Positions 1-5,989 of a stretch of DNA of 7,465 nt are shown one piece after another; within the stretch, counting starts at the first letter, position 1; every line of letters starts with the position of its first letter. Both the position numbers and the translations under genes were made by a program. The notes beneath the pieces are model-generated. The model saw only the letters and a program-made list of their open reading frames with translations, was not told the DNA's origin and did not search any database. Source of the DNA: CAYSBE01 sp044337585 (GTDB taxonomy: Bacteria; Bacteroidota; Bacteroidia; UKL13-3); contig JBIINH010000110.1 of the NCBI GenBank assembly GCA_044337585.1, positions 1 to 7,465 of the forward strand. Direction: 5' to 3'.

Positions 1-182
1 ATAAGATAAAGGAACTGCAACAACAATTTGCAGTTCGCGATAAACAAGACCTCTTATCCATGATTTTGCTTGAGACAACAACTGCACTGCTGGTGCAACA
101 ACAACAGGCCTCTCAAAACCAAGAAGCCGTTGATTTGGAAACACTAGAAATTGCCAAGTTGTTAAGCCACATCCGCATATAG
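1..182 (+). CDS. zapA: Cell division protein ZapA, C-terminal fragment
   Basis: The reading frame enters from the left edge and stops at the TAG at 180-182, leaving 59 complete C-terminal codons; the start lies outside the window. The visible protein has a KQDLLSM segment followed by a helix rich in Leu and Gln and a short Leu-rich tail, ending LLSHIRI. This fits the end of Bacteroidota ZapA proteins, whose C-terminal half forms the coiled coil that dimerises. ZapA proteins bind FtsZ and help bundle its filaments at the division site; that role is family knowledge. The neighbour supports the call, because zapA directly upstream of rny is, to my knowledge, a recurrent order in this phylum. The gap to rny is 71 nt on the same strand, so co-transcription is plausible. 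No conserved catalytic residue exists to confirm the family, so confidence is moderate. Confidence 0.68.
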   Translation, partial: KIKELQQQFAVRDKQDLLSMILLETTTALLVQQQQASQNQEAVDLETLEIAKLLSHIRI

Positions 183-189
183 CTGGTTT

Positions 190-219
190 TTTGCCCCTCA
201 GTCACCGTAATTAATTTAA
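190..219 (+). promoter_or_regulatory. Possible weak promoter for rny
   Basis: A TTTG at 190-193 is followed after 18 nt by TAATTTAA at 212-219. The Bacteroidota housekeeping consensus is roughly TTG, 17-23 nt, TAnnTTTG, so the -7 half matches at four of its six fixed positions. It sits in the short gap between zapA and rny, where an rny-specific promoter would lie. The background is AT-rich, so a chance match is quite possible, and read-through from zapA could serve instead. Confidence 0.25.
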
Positions 220-253
220 AGAAACTAACAGTTAACTAAAAAAAACGGTAACT

Positions 254-1795
254 ATGGAATTGTACATGACCATCATTGTTGGACTAATTGCACTTGGCAT
301 TGGAGCCGGTGTAATGTATGTGATCCAGCAAAACATTATTAAAAAGAAAGCCGAAACCCTTTTGAGCGAAGCCAAAGCCAAAGCCGAAATTTTGGTAAAG
401 GACCGCACACTTGAAGCCAAAGAACGCTTTTTGCAACTAAAAGCTGAGCACGAAAAAGAAGTGGCCCAACGCAACCAACAGGTATTGCAAAATGAAAACA
501 AGCTCAAACAAAAGGAGCAAAGCATGAACCAAAAATTGGAAAGTGCTCAGCGCAAAGATGCCGAAGTTGACCAATTGCGCCAAACCCTAAACAAACAGCT
601 TGAAGTGGTGGCTGCCAAAAAAGAAGAAGCTGAAAAAGCACTGCAAAACCAAGTGAAACAACTTGAAAAAATTGCAGGACTTACTGCGGCTGAAGCCAAA
701 ACCCAATTGGTTGAAGCCCTCACTGCTGAAGCCCGAACCGAGTCGGTAAGTCACATTAAAGATATTGTGGATGAAGCCAAACTTACGGCAAGCAAAGAAG
801 CAAAGAAAATTATTTTAAGCTCTATTCAACGTACTGCTGCTGAACATGCTATTGAAAATTCTGTATCGGTATTCAATATCGATAATGACGAAATGAAAGG
901 CCGCATCATTGGACGCGAAGGAAGAAATATTCGCGCCTTAGAAGCTGCCACCGGAGTTGAAATCATTGTAGATGATACACCCGAAGCCATCATCCTTTCT
1001 TGCTTCGATCCCATTCGCAGGGAAATTGCCCGCTTATCGCTTCACCGCTTGGTACAGGATGGCCGCATACACCCGGCACGTATTGAAGAAGTGGTAGCCA
1101 AAACCCGTAGGCAACTGGAAGAAGAAGTAGTAGAAATTGGAGAGCGTACCTGTATTGAGTTGGCTATTCATGGTTTGCATCCCGAGTTGATTAGGATGGT
1201 TGGCCGCATGCGCTACCGCTCCAGCTACGGACAAAACCTATTGCAACACTCGCGTGAAGTAGCCAACTTATGTGCAACCATGGCAGCCGAATTGGGACTA
1301 AATGTAAAACTTGCTAAACGGGCAGGATTGCTACACGATATAGGAAAAGTGCCTGACGATGATCCGGAAACCCCACACGCTTTGCTTGGAATGAAGCTTG
1401 CCGAAAAATACAAAGAACATCCCGAAGTAGTAAATGCCATAGGTGCCCACCACGATGAAATAGAAATGACTTCAATCATCTCTCCAATTATCCAAGCTTG
1501 CGATGCCATATCGGGTGCAAGACCCGGAGCCCGCAGAGAAGATAGTGAAAACTATATGAAACGCTTGAAAGACTTGGAAAATACCGCCCTTAGCTACAAT
1601 GGTGTAGAAAAAGCCTATGCCATACAAGCCGGTCGTGAGTTGCGTGTGATTGTTGAAAGTGAAAAAGTAACCGACCAACAAGCCGACCTGTTATCTATTG
1701 ATTTGTCGCAACGCATCCAAAAAGAAATGACTTATCCGGGTCAAATCAAAATTACTGTTATTCGCGAAAAGCGTGCAGTCAATTATGCGAAGTAA
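254..1795 (+). CDS. rny: Ribonuclease Y (membrane-anchored endoribonuclease)
   Basis: RNase Y is a membrane-anchored endoribonuclease that initiates decay and processing of many mRNAs. All expected parts are present in order in 513 aa, close to the usual length of about 520. Residues 5-25 form an N-terminal membrane helix. Residues 30-165 are a long charged coiled coil rich in Lys, Glu, Gln and Ala. A KH RNA-binding domain at about 208-275 carries the GxxG loop IIGREGRN at 218-225. An HD domain at about 328-425 contains H332, the H361-D362 pair in LLHDIGK, the H399-H400 pair and D417, the expected metal-binding residues. The conserved C-terminal part (YPGQIKITVIRE) is intact. The ATG at 254 gives residues MELY before a second ATG at 266 (Met5). 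Either could be the start, and no clear ribosome-binding site decides between them. It lies downstream of zapA and ends at a strong terminator. Confidence 0.97.
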   Translation: MELYMTIIVGLIALGIGAGVMYVIQQNIIKKKAETLLSEAKAKAEILVKDRTLEAKERFLQLKAEHEKEVAQRNQQVLQNENKLKQKEQSMNQKLESAQRKDAEVDQLRQTLNKQLEVVAAKKEEAEKALQNQVKQLEKIAGLTAAEAKTQLVEALTAEARTESVSHIKDIVDEAKLTASKEAKKIILSSIQRTAAEHAIENSVSVFNIDNDEMKGRIIGREGRNIRALEAATGVEIIVDDTPEAIILSCFDPIRREIARLSLHRLVQDGRIHPARIEEVVAKTRRQLEEEVVEIGERTCIELAIHGLHPELIRMVGRMRYRSSYGQNLLQHSREVANLCATMAAELGLNVKLAKRAGLLHDIGKVPDDDPETPHALLGMKLAEKYKEHPEVVNAIGAHHDEIEMTSIISPIIQACDAISGARPGARREDSENYMKRLKDLENTALSYNGVEKAYAIQAGRELRVIVESEKVTDQQADLLSIDLSQRIQKEMTYPGQIKITVIREKRAVNYAK

Positions 1796-1813
1796 GTATA
1801 TACACATTGCTAT

Positions 1814-1846
1814 AAAAAAAAGGCACTCCGTGGAGTGCCTTTTTTT
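1814..1846 (+). terminator. Intrinsic terminator after rny
   Basis: A perfect 9-bp GC-containing stem (1821-1829 with 1832-1840) has a minimal loop and is followed by a T run at 1840-1846. An A run at 1814-1820 precedes it and can extend the stem by pairing with the T run. It begins 18 nt after the rny stop codon, so it should end the zapA-rny transcript. The flanking A run means it could also work on the minus strand, although no minus-strand gene ends here. Confidence 0.9.
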
Positions 1847-2198
1847 GTGTAACTTATGCTTAATCATAAAATTGGAAGACCTTACGTTGTAAATACCCTA
1901 TTGCAATAATCTACTTATTGATAAATTTCGATTGGCTAAAAAAACTACAAGTATTTAGCCCTGCTAGCTCCCATTTCATGATTAAGTAAAACCAAATTGC
2001 TCGCTTTATATACTCTCTCCGAGTGATGCATGGAGTGTATAAGTGTATTTATTAATAAACTTTAGCAAACTGTCATTTCCCACTTATAATACGTATTGCA
2101 AGCATACATAGCTTTACTGCAATCGCTAGTTGGATGTCACTAAATTTGGTCTACTTTATTTTACCATTGCAAGTGCCCTTTAGCTGTGGTTCTTAATG

Positions 2199-2232
2199 TT
2201 TTTTGAATATTGGATTAAATATTTTATTGTTG
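2199..2232 (+). promoter_or_regulatory. Candidate promoter just upstream of the methyltransferase gene
   Basis: A T-rich TTG (2199-2205) is followed after 19 nt by TATTGTTG at 2225-2232, which differs from the Bacteroidota TAnnTTTG element at one fixed position. If used, transcription would start only a few bases before the ATG at 2247, giving a very short leader. The TAAATTTG at 2141-2148 is an alternative -7 element, but its upstream half is poor. Both could be chance matches in AT-rich DNA. Confidence 0.3.
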
Positions 2233-2243
2233 GATAAAATATT
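2218..2243 (+). repeat. Perfect 10-bp inverted repeat at the methyltransferase start
   Basis: The arms AATATTTTAT (2218-2227) and ATAAAATATT (2234-2243) are exact reverse complements separated by six bases (TGTTGG). The repeat ends three bases before the ATG at 2247. It could be a dimeric protein's operator or, if transcribed, an RNA hairpin covering the ribosome landing region. The stem is entirely A and T, so an RNA hairpin would be weak, and chance is a fair alternative in this composition. Confidence 0.5.
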
Positions 2244-2246
2244 ACC

Positions 2247-2924
2247 ATGATAAATAAAATAATCAGACGCATTTTGCCCGCGCCTATATTTAAATCAATC
2301 AATAATTACACTATCCTATCTAAGCAGTTTGGTCAATACGATTCAATGAAAAAATGGAGCTGTATCGATGCAAATAATCAACCCATACCTTGGTATACTT
2401 ACCCTGCAATTGAGTATATCAAACAACTAGATTTTACAGATAAAAATGTTTTTGAGTTTGGGTCTGGAAACTCTACGATATTTTGGGCCAATAGATGCAA
2501 ATCAATTATTGCTGTAGAAGATGACAGGATTTGGTACGAAAAAATTAAACTACAATTACCGCCAAATGTAACTTACCTTTTTGAGGGAGATCAACATAAT
2601 TATATAAATGCCATTCAATCATTTCAAAAATCATTTGATATCATTATTGTAGATGGTAGCCATAGACATGATTGCGCCATTGAAGCAATTAAGAATTTAG
2701 CACCAGATGGAATTGTGGTATTAGACAATGCCGATTGGCATCCCAAAACAGCTACTTTTCTTAGAGAAAATGATTTAATTGAAGTTGACATGACCGGCTT
2801 TGGTCCTATCAACGATTATACTTGGACTACTTCATTTTTTTTACGCAGATCTGTTCAACTAAAAAAAGCGCATAACAGACAACCCATGCCTGGCATTGGA
2901 GGTATTGATCAAATTGCACAATAA
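2247..2924 (+). CDS. Class I SAM-dependent methyltransferase-like protein
   Basis: The 225-aa protein has a Rossmann-type methyltransferase core. Motif I, which binds S-adenosylmethionine, is VFEFGSGNS at 68-76. An acidic stretch EDD at 91-93 follows strand 2, where the SAM ribose is usually contacted. A strand IIIVDGSHRHD at 132-142 and another, GIVVLDNAD, at 155-163 complete the fold. The DGSH segment resembles the FkbM/Methyltransf_24-like families that act on sugars or small molecules, but I cannot name the substrate. No signal peptide or membrane helix is evident, so it is probably cytoplasmic. The gene stands alone: a terminator and a 400-base spacer lie before it, and the next gene is convergent. 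The 163-nt gap after its stop holds no recognisable terminator hairpin. Its AT-richness relative to rny and its isolation hint at acquisition. The fold is well supported and the function is not. Confidence 0.8.
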   Translation: MINKIIRRILPAPIFKSINNYTILSKQFGQYDSMKKWSCIDANNQPIPWYTYPAIEYIKQLDFTDKNVFEFGSGNSTIFWANRCKSIIAVEDDRIWYEKIKLQLPPNVTYLFEGDQHNYINAIQSFQKSFDIIIVDGSHRHDCAIEAIKNLAPDGIVVLDNADWHPKTATFLRENDLIEVDMTGFGPINDYTWTTSFFLRRSVQLKKAHNRQPMPGIGGIDQIAQ

Positions 2925-3087
2925 TCAAGTTGAAATGCTGTGGAAATACATTGAATTTACTATGGCTAGTTTACATCCAAAGATAAAAGTCGTTTCTTAA
3001 TAGCTTCTAAGATCAATGAAGTATAGCTTATCCTTTCAAATAGATTTCAAACTCCCCATATTGCATCTTACCTCAATTTTTCAATAC

Positions 3088-3873
3088 CTACACCTTGCGT
3101 TTATCTAATACAAATTTGATACTGCCTGCGTTGTAAATTGCGAAATAATGCGCTTGGTTTTGGTTGACTTCTGCTGGTTTAATTCTTTGCAAAGTGATTT
3201 TGTGAACCCAAAAAAGATGAGGCGCGGTTTCTCCTGTTTTGCTAAATCCCAATTTGCTATATCCTGCTCCTGCTCCCCATTCCCTGTCGGCATAGGTCAT
3301 TAAATGTGCAGGATTGTGGGTAGTTATAAAAAAAGAAAGTAATTTGCTAAGTGCACCTGTAACAGTAAATCCGCTTTTGCTGGCAAATCTTTCCAACTCG
3401 TACGAGCGGTAATAATTGGGTCCGTCATGCATGATTCTACTTTTGCTAAATGTGGCAACAGCTACCAACTCTTCTTTGTTGTACAATCCAAATTTATAAT
3501 AAGCTGAGGTAGCACCTTGCAAATGATGTGTTTCCAGAAATGCATGGGCAGTGTGTTTATCAATTCGCTTCACCATGGTTTTTCTGCCATGTATGCGTTG
3601 GCTTTTGCCCAAAAGTGCATGTATGCGTCCTTGTATGATGTGCTTTTTGTGTAGCCAAAAGTCTTCCCAAATATGGATAAGCTTATAACCTTTTGCTTCG
3701 GCTTCATGTATCAGTTCTATCAAATATTCAGGGTTGTGTGGCGGATAATTTTTTAATGAGATAAAATGAAACATGTATGTCCCGTATTGATACATTGGAT
3801 GTGTTGACTTTATCTCAACGGATTCTGATGCGCCTATCGAAGTTATAAATGTATGAAAGTCCTCAACTGCCAT
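3088..3873 (-). CDS. Hef-like phage/homing-endonuclease-associated protein (degenerate N-terminus)
   Basis: This 261-aa protein resembles, by my recollection of the family, the Hef-like proteins of large phages. In those, a Vsr/EDxHD-like nuclease half is joined to a conserved C-terminal domain. Residues 50-98 (GYKLIHIWEDFW, then IIQGRIHALLGK and RIHGRK) match the end of the nuclease half and the linker. Residues 110-225 carry the C-terminal domain: FLETHHLQG at 112-120, GLYNKEELVAVATFSKSR at 129-146, ELERF at 159-163, GALSKLL at 173-179, TYADREWGAGAGYSKLGF at 193-210, and FWVH at 221-224. The tail YFAIYNAGSIKF also fits. The expected early nuclease residues are not obvious in residues 1-48, so cleavage activity is doubtful. 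The C-terminal part has a GNAT-like look, which is inference. The ATG overlaps the end of the upstream ykgJ-like gene by 11 nt, indicating translational coupling. No transposon ends flank it. Confidence 0.65.
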   Translation of the reverse strand: MAVEDFHTFITSIGASESVEIKSTHPMYQYGTYMFHFISLKNYPPHNPEYLIELIHEAEAKGYKLIHIWEDFWLHKKHIIQGRIHALLGKSQRIHGRKTMVKRIDKHTAHAFLETHHLQGATSAYYKFGLYNKEELVAVATFSKSRIMHDGPNYYRSYELERFASKSGFTVTGALSKLLSFFITTHNPAHLMTYADREWGAGAGYSKLGFSKTGETAPHLFWVHKITLQRIKPAEVNQNQAHYFAIYNAGSIKFVLDKRKV

Positions 3874-4363
3874 AATTAAAATTAAATTCTTGTTTCAGTT
3901 TTTCTACTACATTAAATACAATTGGACAAAGTGCATAGTTTTCCCATAGGCTACGTTTGTATTTCATATTCTCTCCATCTAAATGCGGAAATCCTGCACA
4001 AGCTTTCGGCCTTTGGTTGTATATGGTGCATTTGCAATCTTTCAAAAATAGGCAAGGCTTAGTTTTCAAAAAAAGGGATTGCCCGTCAAAGGCTACATAC
4101 TCATTTCTGAAAGATTGAGTCGTCATACTTTTTTCGTTTGCCAATACGGCTATTTCATCATCATCTAAACCGGGCTCTAATTGCTTACAGCAATTGCCGC
4201 AAGTGGTGCAATCAATCAGCGGTTCAATTTGTTGGTTATGTTTATGAATAGCGGCATCAACCACATCTGAGGGTGTGGTGCGTAGGTGTTTTTTGAAAAA
4301 AATGTTTTCAATTTGCTTCTGAGGCATCACAGCCTTCATTTCATTTAACAAAACGGGTTGCAC
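3863..4363 (-). CDS. YkgJ-family cysteine cluster protein (CxxCxxCC)
   Basis: The 166-aa protein contains the hallmark of the YkgJ/CxxCxxCC family: C52, C55, C58 and C59 in CTTCGNCC. Further cysteines follow at 104, 110, 112 and 122 (PCLFLKDCKCTIYNQRPKAC), and one lies at 146. These probably bind zinc or an iron-sulfur cluster. The family is widespread and its biochemical role is poorly known. Length is normal. The reading begins at a GTG at 4361-4363; in-frame ATGs at 4339 (residue 9) and 4327 (residue 13) are credible alternatives. A downstream start is attractive because the mnmE promoter's TTG sits at 4358-4360, inside the GTG version. It is the first gene of a minus-strand pair, and its TGA (3863-3865) overlaps the start of the Hef-like gene. 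No convincing promoter for this strand was found in the 92-nt divergent gap. Confidence 0.85.
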   Translation of the reverse strand: MQPVLLNEMKAVMPQKQIENIFFKKHLRTTPSDVVDAAIHKHNQQIEPLIDCTTCGNCCKQLEPGLDDDEIAVLANEKSMTTQSFRNEYVAFDGQSLFLKTKPCLFLKDCKCTIYNQRPKACAGFPHLDGENMKYKRSLWENYALCPIVFNVVEKLKQEFNFNYGS

Positions 4364-4387
4364 AGCTACGGGTTAAAATTATGTTTG
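4358..4387 (+). promoter_or_regulatory. Bacteroidota-type promoter of mnmE
   Basis: TTG at 4358-4360, a 19-nt spacer, then TATGTTTG at 4380-4387 gives a full match to the Bacteroidota housekeeping sigma consensus TTG-N(17-23)-TAnnTTTG. Transcription should begin a few bases after 4387, giving an mnmE leader of roughly 60 nt. The upstream element overlaps the GTG start assigned to the divergent ykgJ-like gene, so the two transcription units may interfere, or that gene may start further in. Confidence 0.65.
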
Positions 4388-4455
4388 CGAGTTATCATTT
4401 TTTATGTACTTATTTATCATTCACGTAAAATGTATAAATACTGTATTTTCGCCAC

Positions 4456-5829
4456 ATGTCGTGGAAACCTGAATATACAACCGGAGATACCATTTGTGCA
4501 TTGGCAACTCCCGAAGGCGTGGGTGCCATTGGTGTAATCAGGGTAAGTGGCCCGGATGCTATTACAATTACCAACGACCTTTTTGTTGGAAAAAATTTAT
4601 TGAAACAAGCATCACACACAGCACATTTTGGGAAAATTAGCATCGAAGGAAAACTGATTGATGAGGTTTTAACAACACTTTTTATTGCACCAAAATCATA
4701 CACAGGTGAACACACCGTAGAAATTAGTTGTCATGGTTCACCATATATTCAACAGCAGCTTTTGCAATTATTGGTATCATCAGGATGCCGCATGGCCAAG
4801 CCAGGCGAGTTTACCCTTAGGGCATTTTTAAACAAAAAACTAGACTTGTCTCAAGCTGAGGCAGTGGCTGATTTAATTGCATCATCAAGTGAAGCTACTC
4901 ACCAAACTGCGTTGCAACAAATGCGCGGTGGCTTTTCTCAAAATATTTCCGAAATGCGCGAACGGCTTATCAATTTTGCCTCCCTTATTGAACTTGAACT
5001 TGATTTTGCAGAAGAGGATGTAGAGTTTGCCAAACGTGATGAACTCAAAGCATTTGTGCAGCATATCTTGCAACTTATTTATAAACTAATCGATTCGTTT
5101 TCGTATGGCAATGCCATTAAAAATGGAATACCTACAGTGATAGTGGGCAAACCCAATGCAGGAAAATCAACATTGCTCAATACCTTAATTAATGAAAACC
5201 GTGCCATTGTGAGCGACATAGAAGGTACAACACGAGATACTATTGAAGAAGTATTTACCATTGACGGTATTTTATTTAGATTGATTGATACGGCAGGTAT
5301 TCGCAAAAAAGCCAACGACCAAATTGAAGAAATTGGAATAGAACGCACTTTTGAGAAAATACAAAAAGCAAGCATCATCATCTATTTATTTGACGCATCA
5401 AAAACCACCGATCAGCAACTATCCGATGAACTGAAACAATTTGAAAACATCAACGCCATCATTGTTCCCGTAGCCAATAAAACTGACCTAATTGAACATA
5501 TTACTGCCTATACAACCAAAGGCATTGTTCCGGTAAGTGCAAAAAATGCAAATGGCATTGAGGCATTAAAACAACGCCTCACAGAAATTGTAAAACGAGA
5601 TGAAGTAAAGAATGATATCATCATTACTAATCTTAGGCATTTTGAAGCGCTAAAATATGCGGCACAATCATTGGAGCAAGTGCTTATTGGGATTGATAGT
5701 GAAATAAGCGGAGAGCTTATGGCATTTGATATTCGCAAAGCTTTGTTTCACCTTGGAGAGATCACTGGTGAAGTAACGACAGATGATTTGCTTGCAAACA
5801 TTTTTAGCAAGTTTTGTATCGGAAAGTAA
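4456..5829 (+). CDS. mnmE: tRNA uridine-5-carboxymethylaminomethyl modification GTPase MnmE
   Basis: MnmE (TrmE) works with MnmG to modify U34 in the wobble position of certain tRNAs, using a tetrahydrofolate-derived carbon and GTP hydrolysis. The 457-aa length is typical. The N-terminal folate-binding domain (about 7-120) opens DTICALATPEGVGAIGVIRVSG and includes SYTGEHTVEISCHG at 81-94 and KPGEFTLRAFLNKKLDLSQAEAV at 115-137. A helical domain follows. The G domain inserted in it shows GKPNAGKS at 231-238 (P-loop), GTTRD at 257-261 (G2), DTAG at 278-281 (G3), NKTD at 341-344 (G4) and SAK at 361-363 (G5). The protein ends FCIGK, the conserved C-terminal motif with the functional cysteine (C454). 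The start at ATG 4456 puts the family's usual N-terminus at once; no Shine-Dalgarno is visible, as is normal for the phylum. A consensus promoter lies 70-100 nt upstream, and a terminator follows at 5957-5986. Confidence 0.98.
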   Translation: MSWKPEYTTGDTICALATPEGVGAIGVIRVSGPDAITITNDLFVGKNLLKQASHTAHFGKISIEGKLIDEVLTTLFIAPKSYTGEHTVEISCHGSPYIQQQLLQLLVSSGCRMAKPGEFTLRAFLNKKLDLSQAEAVADLIASSSEATHQTALQQMRGGFSQNISEMRERLINFASLIELELDFAEEDVEFAKRDELKAFVQHILQLIYKLIDSFSYGNAIKNGIPTVIVGKPNAGKSTLLNTLINENRAIVSDIEGTTRDTIEEVFTIDGILFRLIDTAGIRKKANDQIEEIGIERTFEKIQKASIIIYLFDASKTTDQQLSDELKQFENINAIIVPVANKTDLIEHITAYTTKGIVPVSAKNANGIEALKQRLTEIVKRDEVKNDIIITNLRHFEALKYAAQSLEQVLIGIDSEISGELMAFDIRKALFHLGEITGEVTTDDLLANIFSKFCIGK

Positions 5830-5867
5830 TCCCATTACATCCACCACAGATTTCCATAGTTTCAAAT

Positions 5868-5933
5868 AGCTGCACTAAATCAGTATGATCAATTTATTCG
5901 TAAAGAATTTATGAGAATTATTTTTGTGCAGCT
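5868..5933. repeat. Spaced inverted repeat in the mnmE 3' untranslated region
   Basis: AGCTGCAC (5868-5875) and GTGCAGCT (5926-5933) are perfect reverse complements 50 nt apart. After one mismatch, three more A-T pairs extend the stem inward. In the mnmE transcript this would close a 66-nt structure lying between the stop codon and the terminator. It might be a 3' UTR stabilising element or a small RNA, but an 8-bp pair at this distance can occur by chance. Confidence 0.35.
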
Positions 5934-5956
5934 TCCTTCAACCAAAAATATAACCT

Positions 5957-5986
5957 AAAAAGGCAGTCAACCCGACTGCCTTTTTT
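5957..5986. terminator. Bidirectional intrinsic terminator between convergent genes
   Basis: A 7-bp stem GGCAGTC/GACTGCC (5962-5968 with 5974-5980) has a five-base loop. It is flanked by an A run at 5957-5961 and a T run at 5981-5986, which can extend the stem. On the plus strand it ends mnmE about 130 nt after its stop. On the minus strand it starts four bases after the stop of the T9SS-secreted protein gene. The symmetric A and T runs suit termination from both sides. Confidence 0.88.
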
Positions 5987-5989
5987 GGT

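Larger units (their letters stand above)
1850..2246. other. AT-rich intergenic spacer without a supportable gene
   Basis: About 400 bases lie between the rny terminator and the methyltransferase start. I see no open frame resembling a protein, no tRNA-like or rRNA-like stretch, and no tandem array. Small items noted: an imperfect inverted pair around 2009-2042 (a TATACTCTCTCC-like arm against GGAGTGTATA), a 6-bp pair ATTGCA/TGCAAT at 2095-2100 and 2118-2123, and a TAAATTTG at 2141-2148 that fits a Bacteroidota -7 element but lacks a TTG at the right distance. The promoter of the downstream gene presumably lies here. A decayed gene cannot be excluded by eye. Confidence 0.5.

Noticed and set aside
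183..253. 6S RNA gene between zapA and rny
   Set aside because: zapA neighbours 6S RNA in some bacteria, but the gap here is only 71 nt, too short for it.
232..1681. Several minus-strand open frames opposite rny
   Set aside because: They are low-complexity or unlikely proteins lying antisense to a complete, well-conserved RNase Y, so they are shadow frames.
2009..2042. Imperfect inverted pair as a terminator or small RNA
   Set aside because: The arms need gaps to pair and no T run follows, so it does not stand out from AT-rich background.
2199..2243. CRISPR-like or tandem repeat suggested by two TTGGATAAAATATT-like copies
   Set aside because: There are only two imperfect copies with no array or spacer regularity, and the pattern is better described as an inverted repeat.
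3088..3873. Phage Mu Mom-like DNA modification enzyme
   Set aside because: Both may share a GNAT-like fold, but I see no Mom-specific pattern, and the Hef-like resemblance is stronger.
4410..5865. Minus-strand open frames opposite mnmE
   Set aside because: They show no domain features and lie entirely or mostly over the conserved mnmE coding sequence.
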